DNA of 64,000 bases, from the NCBI GenBank assembly GCA_024500155.1, contig CM044872.1, forward strand, positions 56,735,460-56,799,459, given 5' to 3'. The position numbers and the translations under genes are program-made. How positions within the stretch are numbered: the first letter of the stretch is position 1; the number at the start of each line of letters is the position of its first letter. Source of the DNA: Chenopodium formosanum (Eukaryota; Streptophyta; Magnoliopsida; Caryophyllales; Amaranthaceae). Below are positions 25,478 to 37,988 of this stretch, in pieces. The notes below the pieces were generated by a model. The model worked only from the letters and a program-made list of their open reading frames with translations, did no database searches and was not told where the DNA came from.

Positions 25478-27533
25478 TGTTGAAGGTTGGAGAAGCTTCA
25501 AAACTATGTCGCTTAAATTTAGAGAGAGAAAGTAAACCCCGCGCTTTGTGGTTTTGTTTTGCTTCTGGCCTTGTTGAGTAGTTAAGTTGCTTCTTGAGAG
25601 TTCTCATTTCAACCCGGGAGTGTTCTAGTTTTGATTTTTTTGGTACTGATGGCGGTGTCTAAAAAATTCACTCAAAACTTCATTTGACAAGAGTTCGAGT
25701 GTTTTATGAGACAATAAAATTATCAAACGAGTCGAGTTTTAATGATTTACTTTTATGTATTTTTTTTTCGTTTTTTAATTGTGTATGTATATAGAGAGTC
25801 ATAAAGGATAATAATATAGACGAAATTTGATCTCATGTTTTGAGTACCACCAAAAAATGTAATAAAGTTTAATAATAAGAAATCCAAGGTACGAGGGAGC
25901 ATAACTCTTTCAATAACATGATAAAATTCTCATCTTACACCTAATATTTACTTGCTATTTGTCACACATTCACTTTTAGAGGATCTCACATTCTTGAACA
26001 AAGTATATAAAGCTAAAGATAAAAATCAAGCCAATATTTCTTATTTTCACTTGGCAAGTATTTAATGGCTCTTTAGCCACAAAGTACGGGTTAACGATAA
26101 GGAGGTTAATGATAAGTGTATTTTTTGTTTAATAGTGGAGGATAGAGAAGATACTAGATGGAAATCCAGTTAGAAATACAAGGATAATAAAAGGTGGGAC
26201 TTTTTTTTTTTTTTGACAACGGTCTAAAAAGGAGGCTAGTTCCCAACTAATTCAAGACTACAAAGCGAAAATTTAACTCTCTGAAAAGCCAGACTAATAC
26301 AACAACTACATTGGGGATTGGGGGTACAAACGTTGTGAACTGCTTGTCGATGCACATAAGGGGGTTGAGGGGATTTATCGACTATCGTCGATACTAGTTA
26401 TATGGTGTTCCAAACTTGTTCCCTTGCGTTCTTTATCTTACAATAACAAAATTTGGAATACCTTTTACATTTTTTGTTCTTCAGCCTTGACCTAAGTGGC
26501 CCGTGGAAGACATAAATAAAACTATATAATTGATAGATTTTTGATAGAGAGACTTGCATGGAGGCACAAGACAAGATCATTGCAACAAGAGCTATTCAAG
26601 TAAAAATAAATGCAATTCTCATAGACACCTTGGGAGCAACTATAATTAGGAGCATGGTGGAAGACATAAATAAACTATGTAAGTGATAGATTTTTGATAG
26701 AGGGAACATGTATTTTTTGGTTCTAAATTTCGTTAAATTGAACCTTTTTACGCGTGTTCTTGAAAATTTGTGGGTTCATCAATCTGTCTTTACATTCATC
26801 TTCAACTTTCATCTTGATTTTTTCATGGATACCGTTGTCTCCTTTACAAAAGCTCCCTATTAATTTTTGGATTTTGCTTAATTTATTTTAAGTTATGGGT
26901 TCCTCTTGAACACAACCATAAAAGTAAAATGAATTCATTCAATTTTTTTTGGCTTTAAAACCCTAATCTGTGTACATGGAAATAATGCATTCTCATTGGT
27001 TAAAAATTTAATCTTGCTTTATTTTGATTGGCTAGCAAAGGTTGGGTTGGGTTGGATTGACGACTTGTTATGATACATTAGGTGATAGTGAGTTAGTGAC
27101 ATTCCAGTTAGAAAATTGTTATTTTTGCTTATTTTTTCATTTAATAAAGCAGTAAAGTATTTTCAATCATTTTTATTTGTTAATACTAAAAGCTCTCAAT
27201 TTCCTATTTATCATGAAAAATAAGTCAAGTACATCAAAAAAGGACGGAAAAAGTAGTGACTAAAGCCGATAACTTAGTGACATGCATTGTTAGCATTAGG
27301 AGGGAGGTTAGCCATCTTAGCCTTGTTCGGTTGTTCCTATCATCCCTATGTCCCATACTCCCCAACCCTCTAAAAAAAGTCAACAAGTCAAGAACTCCTT
27401 AGTTCCTTGACTTTGGACCGATTCCAGTCCCCAACTCCCCACCCGCCACCACCCCATATCACAAATCTGCCATCTCTTTCTCTCCCCTTTCCTTTTTTTT
27501 TAAAAGAAAAAAGAAAAAGAAAAGAAGATAAGG
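25478..27533. other. intergenic stretch, 2 kb, with retroposon-like poly(T) junction
   Basis: No gene is seen. A 16-T run at 26202-26214 runs into TTGACAACGG, which read on the minus strand is a GTCAAAAAA tail typical of a SINE or LINE end. A direct repeat of about 50 bp (GACATAAATAAA...GATAGATTTTTGATAGAG) occurs near 26507 and 26661. The 5' end of the ecdysoneless-like gene (about 25480-25620) and the leader of the next gene (about 27350-27533) are included. Confidence 0.4.
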
Positions 27534-27839
27534 ATGTGCTACAATCACGAAGAAGAATGGCGACGAGAAAAGGACAATCACACGCCGCCACAATCGGCGG
27601 CCGGCGCTGTCGCGAGATCGGTTGCTCTTCTTGAGGATTTGAGAGCACGAGCAGCTGAGACCGAGTTCAGACTCCAACAAGCCAGGGCTAGAGAAGCCGC
27701 CCTCACTCGTCAGCTTCATGAAACCAAACGCTTCGTTTTAGTCATGGAGATCATTGAATCCTACCTTCAACGACGCTTCCTTCAACAGCAGCAACTCCTC
27801 GCTCGCCTCCTCTCCCCTGTACCTGTACCCCCTCAATAA
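27534..27839 (+). CDS. small coiled-coil plant protein, unknown function
   Basis: A single-exon frame of 101 aa. The N-terminus is polar (MCYNHEEEWRREKD). From about residue 25 it is an amphipathic Arg/Glu/Ala/Leu helix (ARSVALLEDLRARAAETEF, then QARAREAALTRQLHE), followed by VMEIIESYLQRRFLQQQQLL and a Pro-rich end. GC content is much higher than in the flanks and third positions look coding-like, so I regard it as real. I recognise the general pattern of short conserved plant proteins but know no function. A second ATG (27557) opens a different, shorter frame. A pyrimidine-rich leader precedes the start. There is no signal peptide, membrane segment or zinc motif. Downstream introns in a long 3'-UTR are possible. 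Confidence 0.7.
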   Translation: MCYNHEEEWRREKDNHTPPQSAAGAVARSVALLEDLRARAAETEFRLQQARAREAALTRQLHETKRFVLVMEIIESYLQRRFLQQQQLLARLLSPVPVPPQ

Positions 27840-28238
27840 ACATTTTACTCTCTTCATTTTTTTGTACATATTTTTATGTTTGATTTTCATTTTTTTTGCT
27901 TTATTGTTAAAAACAAAAATTAGGGTTTATGCTGTATAATTTATCAACTAATTTTATATTGTCTATTAGAATTTGTTTAATTGCTTTTCCATTTAAGTGT
28001 ATGGGATATTTAGGTGTTTTCTAAGGTTGTGATTCTAATGCTGTCAAATTTTATTGGTTCGAAGCAAAATAATCAAGTTAGCAACCATGTTGAATTGAAA
28101 TGTTGTTGATTCTCATGCTCTCTTGCTTATAATTGTAATGTTGTGATATGCAGATATGATGTTTGTTGACTATTATTGGACTGCTCTTGGAATTTGTTCT
28201 TGTAGAAATTTATCTAAATTCATTGATGTTGTATTGTT
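27840..28238. other. 3' flank of the small coiled-coil gene
   Basis: AT-rich with no further coding. It probably contains the 3'-UTR, and may include a 3'-UTR intron because TTGTGATATGCAG near 28153 resembles an acceptor. Confidence 0.35.
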
Positions 28239-28318
28239 GTGTGATCTTCATTGTATTGGCTGCAAAGTGTTTCGTAGTCGAATCATATGCTTTGCAGCCA
28301 ATGTAATGAAGATCACAC
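28239..28318. other. near-perfect 29-bp stem hairpin
   Basis: Arms 28239-28267 and 28290-28318 are complementary over all 29 positions if two G-U pairs are allowed, with a 22-nt loop. The arm begins GTGTGATCTTCATT and ends GGCTGCAAAG. This is longer and cleaner than chance in this composition and would fold as RNA. It could be a small-RNA precursor, a MITE relic or a 3'-UTR structure. Confidence 0.8.
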
Positions 28319-28336
28319 TTTGCATATTAGTCGAAT

Positions 28337-28488
28337 CAATAGATGTTGTGTTATATGAATTATCTTGGCCACTAATTGTCATTAAAATAGATGAATGTTA
28401 AAAATTGAAGTAATTTGAATTTTTAATAGTCATCTATTTTAATCCAATAGATGTTGTGTTATATGAATTATCTTGGCAACTAATTGTC
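28337..28488. repeat. 44-bp direct repeats flanking a second inverted repeat
   Basis: Direct repeats at 28337-28380 and 28445-28488 (one mismatch, beginning CAATAGATGTTGTGTTATAT) flank an inverted repeat with 29-bp arms at 28381-28409 and 28415-28443 (about four mismatches). Further related pieces, such as GGCAACTAATTGTCAAGT, recur to about 28575. Confidence 0.85.
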
Positions 28489-28575
28489 AAGTCTCAAGTT
28501 GTCCAATCCATATTCATTTCATCATACATATTATCAAGGCAACTAATTGTCAAGTACAATCCATATTCATATCAT

Positions 28576-29636
28576 CATACATGTGAAATTATGATGAGAC
28601 ATTGCTGTGTATGCGTGCTCTCTTTATCTTCTAAATCTTAAATTGTACAACCATTAGTGCTTTGATTATACTGAACTTGAAATTGTGTTTTTGTTTTGCA
28701 TCTCATATCCTACAGACATGATTAGGATCATATAGTAACCTAACCGTTCGTTTTCTATTCCATGATGGTGTGTTGTTGTGTTCTTCAGAAATGCACTTGT
28801 TCAAGTAGACTGCTGAGTGTTGCTTTATAGCTTTGAAACAACATTAACAGGGTTATGAAGCGAGATTGAGCCATTGAGAATGATGTATAGCATTTTATTT
28901 TGGGGAAATAACGAGATTTGGTGATTGTAGATAATAAATCTGGTTGATTGATCATGGCATGTTGCATTGTAACGATTAAGATTGGTTGCCGCCACGTTTA
29001 TTTGTCAAATCTGTGAGTGAAACAAAACTTATTTGCAGCTGATATGAACTCTTACTTTCATATGTTCTGCTATTTCTGATAGCAATCCTCTGATTCTGCT
29101 CTTTAAAGTTCTATCCTCGATTTTATTTTACTTCTGCTTGATTTCCTGATGCTCTCTTGAAGTTAGGTGCAACATGTTTGAGAATTTGTGATTATTGTAG
29201 GAATTATAATGCATATAAGTGGATAAAAGCACTGTGTATTCAATCTAGTGCTACACATTTTTGTTTGGTCTGCAGATGTGTATGAATTTGTGTTGGTTAT
29301 TGGAACACATATTTGATAGATTTTCAACTATCATGACAATTGGTGATGTAATGACAATTGTAATCTGCAACGGTCCGATCGCGTTTGGTATTAATGAAAG
29401 GCATATTGCCATATTGGTACTAGCATGGTATTAGCTAAGCACAACTTGATATCATTAATTGTAACTCCGTATTAGTCATTGATAATTCAAGCTATTATAA
29501 TACTTCTATGAGATTAGTCCAACTATCCTATAACATTTGGTTAAATTATAAGATTATGTCATACTGTAGTATATTCCATATTGACTTATTGAGGGATTAA
29601 ATCACTGATAATTAATTTCAGGACTCTGATATCTTG
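28576..29636. other. intergenic stretch, no gene seen
   Basis: AT-rich sequence with no recognisable gene. Several short matches to splice-like words do not build a coding frame. Confidence 0.35.
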
Positions 29637-29649
29637 AAAATCCAAAGTT

Positions 29650-30243
29650 TGAAAAAAAAAACCCCTAACCTCTCTCCTCTCTCTTCAACCCTAGCTCCAT
29701 TGTTAATTTTTGAGGGGCTTCCATCGAATCTTGCCTGTGGAAAGCCCCAATCTAAGTTTGTTCTGCCTTTTGTTTGTCTTTAGTTTATAATAATGGTTCT
29801 TCCGTTCGAGAGGAACTTGTCTCCACTTCCTCTCGAAAGAAAGGGTTTTTCTCCTTCGAAACACAAGGTTTTTTTGATCTCTTTCAAAAGACAAGGTTTT
29901 TCGAACTCCTTCGAAAGGCAAGGTGTTCTCTGCGCTTGGAATAATATCAGGTTGTACGGGGTTACGGTTGATATTGGTTACTCTGATTCAGTGTACAAAA
30001 TTGTCCCAAGAATTTTCTTCCTCTAAAAATTATGAAGCGACGACGGATCCACTCAAAAAGTTGTATGAGACAACAAATCGAGAATGTGCCGAATTGTTAT
30101 ATCTATGTATTTGGATTCTTAGTCCTTCTCCAGTTAATTCTTGTTTAATTTTGTTAAATCTATTTTCTTTGTCATTAATCATGAATTGTAGATGTCGTAT
30201 AACTTAAATCAATAAAATTTAGTGTTGTTTGGACTTCTTTCCC

Positions 30244-30267
<24 letters not shown>
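29650..30267 (+). mobile_element. retrocopied polyadenylated transcript with target duplication
   Basis: It is flanked by 13-bp direct repeats AAAATCCAAAGTT (29637-29649 and 30268-30280). It begins with an mRNA-leader-like CT-rich sequence (ACCTCTCTCCTCTCTC), has AATAAA at 30211-30216 and ends in a run of about 28 A from 30244. These are the marks of LINE-mediated retroposition of a processed transcript or SINE. It contains a 77-codon frame (29793-30026) with a repeated SFERQGF-like unit of unknown relation. Confidence 0.82.
29793..30026 (+). pseudogene. short frame inside the retrocopy
   Basis: A 77-aa frame beginning MVLPFERNLSPLPLERKGFS. About four imperfect repeats of a 9-12 residue unit (FERxLSP, LERKGFSP, SFKRQGFS, SFERQGV) make up the first half. 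I do not recognise a family. It may be a remnant of the source transcript's coding region or chance; expression is not implied. Confidence 0.3.
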
Positions 30268-30274
<7 letters not shown>

Positions 30275-30280
30275 AAAGTT

Positions 30281-31038
30281 GCACTTAAAAGACAATTGAA
30301 GGAGGGTAACCTACTGTAATTTTTTGACCACAATAGCTCTATCATCTTAACTTTCTGATGAATCTGATCTACCATTGGATATGTGATGGAATTGATTCAC
30401 GATTCTAGACATATCACGTCAATTTTTGGATTTTATATACTTCTACTATAGCCAAAGAAATTAGTTTAATGTGATCGAATATTTTTTTTATTTTTATTTT
30501 ATTTTATTTTTGTTTTGGCATGTCACCTGAAAAGTTGTTATCCAAATTTGATTGATTCAACCCCACTTTCTAACACTCTAGCTTAAATTCCTCTTTTATT
30601 TGATTGTGTTAGGCAACTTTACTTTGTCCTACCAAGTAGGGATATTGATTTTTACTAATTAAATCTTCATTTCATACTACTCCAAACTTAACTCTATCCT
30701 CGAACGATACATAGATGGAGAACGTAATTTATGTTTCTTATAATCTAACACTTTGCGTCTATCAAATAAGAGGTTTTTTTACCCCTTATGATCTCTTTTA
30801 TGTATCTTATAATTTTCTTGTTTTAGGTAAAGAGAAAAAGTTCAACATTCTAAACCTGAACCAAAAGACTTCTCATCTGAATTTGATTTGGTCCGTGTCC
30901 AAATCAAACACCCCGACTGTGCCATACCCGCTACCCACCTAGGGTCCGCAAGATTCTTACCCGCCCCAATCTTCCAACGGCACAAAAAGTACATTTATCA
31001 ATTAAACATTTTTTCACAGTTCCACTTCCACACTAATA
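30281..31038. other. intergenic stretch, no gene seen
   Basis: AT-rich with short T runs. A C-rich patch near 30905-30985 (ACCCGCTACCCACCTAGGGT) stands out but encodes nothing I recognise. Confidence 0.35.
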
Positions 31039-32063
31039 GAGTTAAGTATAAAATAAGGGACTCAATTCTTGCAAAATGTGGGAAAAGGGGACTCTATTTA
31101 TTTTATAGAGGGAAAAGGGACTGGGCTAGAATGGGTTTGGGTTTTCGGTGGGTTCTAAATTTCTAATTATATAAGAGAAAGAATTGAGTCCCCTTGGTTA
31201 AAGAATTGAGTCACTTTGGTCAACTAAAAAAAAGGAGTATGTTTTTTTTTGTTTTGTTTTTTTTTTTTGGTAAATATTTTAATTTAATACTGATCAAAAA
31301 AAGAGTTCCTTCCTCTTTTTGGAACAATAATAAGGCATAGAATTACAATACTTTGAATGTTTATTTTTTTCATCATCTTCATTACATCCTCGACCTTCTA
31401 ACTCCACATTTCTCTTTAATTAAAATCATGATCATCTCATAAACTAACTCTGACTCACGTGGACTGTTAACCCACCTGCCACCTTATATAATCACACCCA
31501 TCCACTTATTTATAGTTTGGGCATATTAGAAATCTCATAAAAGGATGCTTGACTTTCTTAGAAACTCTCCTACCTTTGGTTGCAATATACACTAGGCTTA
31601 TCGATAATTTTTTTTTTTTTAAAAAAAAAATTAGGGCCCTACAAGCCTTCACTAAAATTACGATGTGTGCTTCTACTACAAATGCAAGACAAATAAGCTA
31701 CAAACCAGAGAGATGAAGAACTTTAAAAAAATATTGAAATAATTATTTATTTTTTGGATAACAACATTAAAAAAAATTTCAAGAACAAAGCTTTTGTATT
31801 GCTGTTGTATTTTCTTAATTTCAAACAGCTATATATTCAAAACAATCAGCAGAAATGATTAATGAAGGGATTGAATTTGTCTGGTTAATCAAGGCAATAC
31901 TGAGGGGACTTAATTCTTCTTGGGTTAAAGGTGAGTTAACTCACCTAAAAATACCCCATAACATTGGAAATTTAACCCTAGTCCCCTTTTCCTCTATAAA
32001 ATAAATAGAGCCCCCTTTTCTCATATTTTGCAAAAATTGAGTCCTCTATATTATACTTAACTC
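31039..32063. mobile_element. 1.0-kb element with 84-bp inverted ends
   Basis: Arms 31039-31122 and 31980-32063 are inverted copies differing at about 9 of 84 positions (start GAGTTAAGTATAA, end GGAAAAGGGACT). The interior is AT-rich and non-coding and includes a perfect 18-bp palindrome AGGTGAGTTAACTCACCT at 31929-31946. I could not define a target duplication, so it could be a transposon or a rearrangement-derived inverted repeat. Confidence 0.7.
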
Positions 32064-32434
32064 AGTTTATCCTACTCTCATTTGTACTCATCGTAACAAC
32101 CAACTGATAAACAGTTTTGCAGGTTAGAAAATTTGAATAGGAACATGCTACAAAACAAAAAGTGGCAAATTCAAAAGATAGATTAAGAAATCAAAGATGC
32201 TGTCATTATCAATTTCCTCTCTCTCTCCTCCCATAAAAACTAAACTGAACCACCAAACACACTTCATAATTACATGCCACCATTTCCTAATTATGTTGCT
32301 AGTTCACATTATTACTAACTCTTTTGCTTAATTTTTACTCTTTCTTCAAAATCATTCCTTTTCATACTTTAATTTTAGCACAGTACCCCAGTTCAAATCT
32401 TCAACTGAAGCTTGTATTTAAGCAATACCCAGAA

Positions 32435-35400
32435 ATGGTAAAAGGGTCAAGCTCAAAAGCCATGGATAAGTCTAAAAAGCAAAAGGGCACAAGTTCAAAC
32501 CCTACCAACGACGTAAAAATTGAGACATTTGTTCCAAAGAGAGATCATGACCCAAGAGATTTAAGATCTTGGGCTAAAAGAACTGGGTTTGTCTCACTTT
32601 TCTCTGGTGAATCAACTGCTTCAACTTCAAATACTAGGAATAATTTAAGGAATGAAAGAGTTGGGAATGATTCCATTGAGGAGAGAGAAAATGATGGTAA
32701 TAGAAAAAGAGGGGAAACAGATGCTGAAATTCAGCCACTTGGTAATGGAATCCAAAGGAATAGGAATGGGAATGGGAATGAGGAAAGGAGGGAATTCAAT
32801 GGGAATGCAGATGTTTTGGGGTCTATAAATGAGGAAAGGAGAGTTGGGGTGGATGAGAATGGTAATAATGGAGGTGGGAATGAATTTCATGAAGGTCAAA
32901 ATATGGAATTTAATGGTGAAAATGAAGTGGGTTTGTATGGGAAGTCCCCTAATTTAGAAGACCCAATTTTGGGAAGACAGCCTAAGGTTTTTAAAGTTAA
33001 AAGTGGGATTTTGGATAATCCTGGTTTTGGTGAGTATGTTGGTTTTTATTGTTATTTGTTTTATAAGTTTATAATTTTGCCTAGTTGCTTCATACTTAAA
33101 AGCTATTGCTCCATATTTATGATTTTATGAATAAATATATAAAGAACTTGAATAACCATGCATGATTCTTGCAATGAATTGGAATATGACAAGAAAGAGT
33201 ATTGGTGATGATAGGGATGATAGTAAGATAAAATGACTTGTTACTTGTTGATAAGAGATGGTAGACCTGAGGCATAATGTTCTGTTGGAAATTTGTTTTC
33301 TTTAGATGAAATTGTTGTTTTATTGGAGCTTCAATTAGCATTGGGGAGCTTTTTCGTGTTAGACGAATGGATTGGATGTGATGAAAAGTCACACGGTCCT
33401 TGAATCCATACATAAAATAAGATTACCCATGTTCTGTTCTATCAGTTTTAATATCCAAGGTTTTAAGCATGAAACACTACATCTATTGATAGCCAGCAAG
33501 GTGCCTTTCATATTTTCATATCATCATCGTCGTCGTCTTGTAATTTTCTTCTTGTGAGATTACTATCTTGTTTGTGTAGTCTGTGACTCATATTTGGTTC
33601 TTTGTATGGCAGTTCCAGTAATCTATTATGGTTTCCAGCATTATTTCTCAATTGCTGGTTCACTTGTTTTGATACCTCTTATAATGGTACCAGCAATGGG
33701 CGGAACTGATGTAAGTATCTTGTTGCTTTTGTCTAGAATTATTACTCCGTATTTTGTTTATAAAGCAAGAGGAGTTTACTGATATGATGGATTTTGTATC
33801 TGAAATCAATTTGTTCTTCCATGTCTCAGAAAGATACAGCAAATGTAGTGTCCACAGTGTTGCTAGTGTCTGGCATCACAACGCTGCTGCATTCATTCCT
33901 TGGGACTCGTCTTCCATTGGTACAGGGAGGCTCATTTGTATATTTGGCTCCAGCACTAGTTATTATGAACTCTGAGGAGTTTCGCAATCTTACACAGCAT
34001 GTAAGTTTTGTTTTGTTTTTTTTTGTACTCCATATGTTTTAACCTGTAGACTAGTAGAGATAGGCAGATAGCAATATCTCAGTGTCTTCACTCCTTAAAA
34101 CACACTTAGTGTAGGATTAAAATGAAATTTGATTGTATCTTGAGAAATATTCAGTAGTGTTTAACAGAATTGTTGGGGATATAGCGACATCCAACTCATT
34201 CCATGTAATATAGCTTATGAGTGTTTACCTGTCTGCCTCGTTAATAAGTGACCGAAGTCAACTTACTGGTTTCGATGAGATGAATTCTGTTACACAGAGC
34301 CCTGCTGCTACTCTTCATTTATTAATGTTACTGCCATTCCAATGACGTATTTTTCTATTTCTATACCATTTAATGAAATACAGAAATTCAGGTACATAAT
34401 GAGAGAACTACAAGGGGCTATTATGATTGGGTCACTTTTTCAGTGCATGTTGGGATTTAGTGGTCTTATGTCTTTGCTGTTAAGGTATGTTGAAGGTTCA
34501 ATTCGAAGAATAACTTTTGAAAAGACTCATAGGCTACCTTATCTCTAGATAATAAATGTTTCTACTGCAGGTTGATTAATCCGATTGTGGTTGCACCAAC
34601 AATGGCTGCTGTAGGTTTAGCATTTTTCAGCTACGGGTTTCCTCAAGCTGGCAGTTGTGTTGAAATAAGCATACCCCTAATAGTGTTGCTTCTTTTGTTC
34701 ACCTTGGTGAGCTGTCTTATTGCTTAAGTGGTTGTTGTTTGCTAAACTGAAATCTGATTCACATCCATGGTGATATGAGTTATCCATGAATGTAAAAACT
34801 TCAATGATTATTCAAGATTTTGAAAGCTATTTGACTTTTGTTCCCCCTGATTTTCAGTACATTCGGGGAGTATCTATATCAGGCCATCGAATTTTCCAAA
34901 TTTATGCGGTATGTATGTCAATTTCCTGTCTAGATTTTCTGGTAAGCTGCATGTTACTGCAGTCTTTTCATAATAACTTCCATAATTCTGAATTTCATGC
35001 AATCATAGTACTGAGATAATCTTCCTATTTATATTGTGGGGCATTGGTCTGAGCTCTGATTCTTTTGTTAAGCTGTATTCTTTCCTATTTTACAAGGCAG
35101 ATTGATTGGCTACTAATACTTAAGCTAACTCTGCTTTTTCCTTCATTTAAAACAAGGATGATATACCAAAATGAGCTCTTTGGAATTTCTTAATCATTCT
35201 ATTTTAGTAAATTTTATTAATTGAAACATATACCTCGTATAGAAATTGAGGGGCAGGAAATTTTTTGCAAATTTAGCTGGCTTTTATTTAGTTATTTTCC
35301 TGACCTGTGTCTGTAAACATTTGCAGGTGCCGCTTAGTATTATGATTGTATGGGCATATGCTCTCTTTCTGACAGTTGGGGGAGCCTATAACTTCAAGGG

Positions 35401-37220
35401 TTGCAGCCCCAACATCCCAAGTTCGAACATACTGGTTGATGCTTGCATAAAGCACGCATATACCATGAAGCACTGCCGTACAGATGTTTCGGATGCATGG
35501 AGTACTTCTGCTTGGGTCCGGATTCCATACCCATTGCAATGGGGTATCCCTATCTTCCGCTTTAGGACCTCTATAATTATGATCATTGTATCACTCGTTT
35601 CATCAGTAGATTCGGTAGGTACCCTTTCTTTCAGGATGGTATTGCTCATAGATGTCCAAATAAAAAAAGAAAAGAAAACTTCTTACATCAAGGAAATCTA
35701 TTTCTAATGATAATTGATTATGTGCTCCAGCTTTGCATTTATCAAAATTTACTTTAATGTGTAGTGCTCTAGTAGTTTATGGCAATTCAATGGACTTCTA
35801 TGATTTATTATGATTAGTCTGCACAGTTGAAAATCGATCAAGCAGTACTTGTGATGGATCACATGAAGTCACTTTTTAGTTTTTACCACTTGAACTGTGA
35901 ATCATATTGTTTTCGGGTACCATTTTAATCACGTGATGAATTTTTAAGCAACTCATTGAAGATACATGTAACATGTGCAGGTTGCAACATATTATTCTGC
36001 ATCATTAAAAGTCAATTCAAAGCCTCCAACCCCAGGAATTGTGACTAGGGGAATTGGGATGGAAGGTTTTTGCAGTTTACTGGCTGGACTATGGGGTACT
36101 GGAACTGGATCAACAACTTTAACTGAGAATGTGCATACAATCAGCATAACTGAGGTAGCAAATCGAAAGGGTGTACAGCTTGGTGCTGTTCTTTTAATTT
36201 TGTTATCTTTTATAGGTAAAATACATCTTGCCACACAAATTCAAGACAATTCCAGTTAAATTTTCTTGTTTCTTTATAATTTTGTGCACCACTTAGTAAT
36301 GTATATCAATATGTTTTTTGACTGCAGGAAAAGTAGGTGGTATCCTTGCTTCCATTCCACTAGCACTTGCTGCATCTGTGTTGTGCTTCATTTGGGCCCT
36401 CACTGTAGCTCTCGGTCTCCTAAATTTGCAATATACTCAAGCATCTAGTTTCCGAAACATGGGAATAGTCGGTGTTTCCTTGTTTCTTGGATTGTCCATC
36501 CCTGCATACTTCCAGCAATTTGAACCTGAGATAAACCTGATTCTTCCCAGTTATCTAATTCCATATGCAGCAGCATCAAACGGGCCAATTCATACTGGCA
36601 ATAAACAAGTAAGTAGTGCTTTTATGATACAAGTAAACTGGCAATTCATAAATAATTAGTCGAGAAAAGATTTTATCTGGAGTGTTATATCTGTACAGTA
36701 ATTGAATTTATTGTTTGTGCCTTGTAATGCCTGAACTTGGTCTGGAATAACACTTTAAATAGCTTATCATGTCTCGAAATCACACTTTCTTGTCACCTCA
36801 TGTGAGGGTCCCTTCTTTCCAGCAGTCCAAATGAAGCTGAACTTAAGAATTTTAGACACATGCATCAAAAGCATATGAAGAAGTTAGTTTATGTTTTTAT
36901 TATAGGCACTCTCGTTCATATTGGTTTTTCTTGCCTTTTCATATCTTTTTACCCTGATTTTCTTGGAGCTGATTTCTTGTTTCTCTTATATGTACCAGTT
37001 TGATTTTGCCACGAATGCTCTCTTGTCTATGAACATGGTGGTGAGCTTCTTGATTGCTTTTGTTCTAGACAACACTGTTCCTGGCACCAAGCAAGAACGA
37101 GGGGTATATAAGTGGTCAACTTCTGAAGATTTGGCAACAGATGCTTCTTCTCAAGCCAGTTATAAGTTGCCTAGTGGAGTTAGTCGTGCTTGTTGCTGGG
37201 CAAAGTGTCTAGGTGTATAA
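32435..37220 (+). CDS. NAT12: nucleobase-ascorbate transporter, NAT11/NAT12 type, 10 exons
   Basis: Exons are 32435-33029, 33613-33710, 33830-34000, 34384-34484, 34571-34706, 34858-34908, 35327-35614, 35981-36215, 36328-36608 and 36999-37220, all GT-AG, giving 725 aa. The start MVKGSSSKAMDKSKK follows a non-ATG open extension. The first about 200 residues are hydrophilic, with Asn/Gly/Glu-rich low complexity; such a long N-terminal extension sets NAT11/NAT12 apart from other plant NATs. The membrane core follows: GFQHYFS in TM1, LVQGGSFVYLAPAL, INPIVVAPTMAAVGLAFFSYG, PYPLQWGIPIF and the NAT signature region TENVHTISITEVANR (His where many members have Gly), and a last segment before DNTVPGTKQERG. 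The family carries purines, pyrimidines or ascorbate with cations; the substrate here is unknown. NAT11 versus NAT12 cannot be settled by eye. Confidence 0.93.
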
Positions 37221-37988
37221 CCTCAGCAGTTGGTTCGGGCTGCTTCTTTGGGCTTTTGCTTCTTTTTGGCTGTCTCTTGAACTTTTGGGTCTCGTGGTAT
37301 GGCTCAACTGGGTGAAGGTTTTCCTACAATTAATTCACCCGATTTTGGGATTATTGATCTAGAGCTTAAATAGAGTTAAGGAAATTGCACAAGCATACTA
37401 GTTCATTATAGGAAACAAATGAAAAGTCTATGTATTGGCATAATATATGGTGTATGTCACGTGCCTTTCAAGTTACAAGAGTAGAGTGTGAAGTAGGAAG
37501 TGTGAATTAATTTGAAGAGAAAGTTGTGTTTATTCAGCAAGATTGTAACTCAGAAGTCAATGAAAAAGGAAAAAAAAAAAATGCTTCTACCTGTATTCTT
37601 CAACTAATTTAAAAATAAAAAAGGGAAATCCAATCATAGATCTTAGCTCCTTTAATTATTGGGTGCTTGGAGTTTCTCCTGGGAATAAGGTTCTAAAGGT
37701 TATGTTTGTACTATATAGTTATTATGTCGAGGTTGGAGGTTGCTTCAGATTAGTTTTGTAACACTGGTTATATGGCACACTGTAAATCTGAAGTGTCGTA
37801 GTACTCTTCCAAGGGTTGTGGCTACCCAAGGTGAAAAAGGAGATGAAAGAGGGGTTAGACTCAGTTGATGACAGCTACTACAAATACTAATTTAAATAAG
37901 TTTCATGGAAAAATTAAATACAACTTGATTTTTCTTATTAGAATCAACCTTTTTTTGGGGTGGAATATGGTGACCTTCTAATATGCCA
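37221..37988. other. 3' flank of the transporter gene
   Basis: Probably the 3'-UTR and downstream flank. There is an A-rich stretch near 37568-37582 after AATGAAAAAGG. No further gene is seen. Confidence 0.4.
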
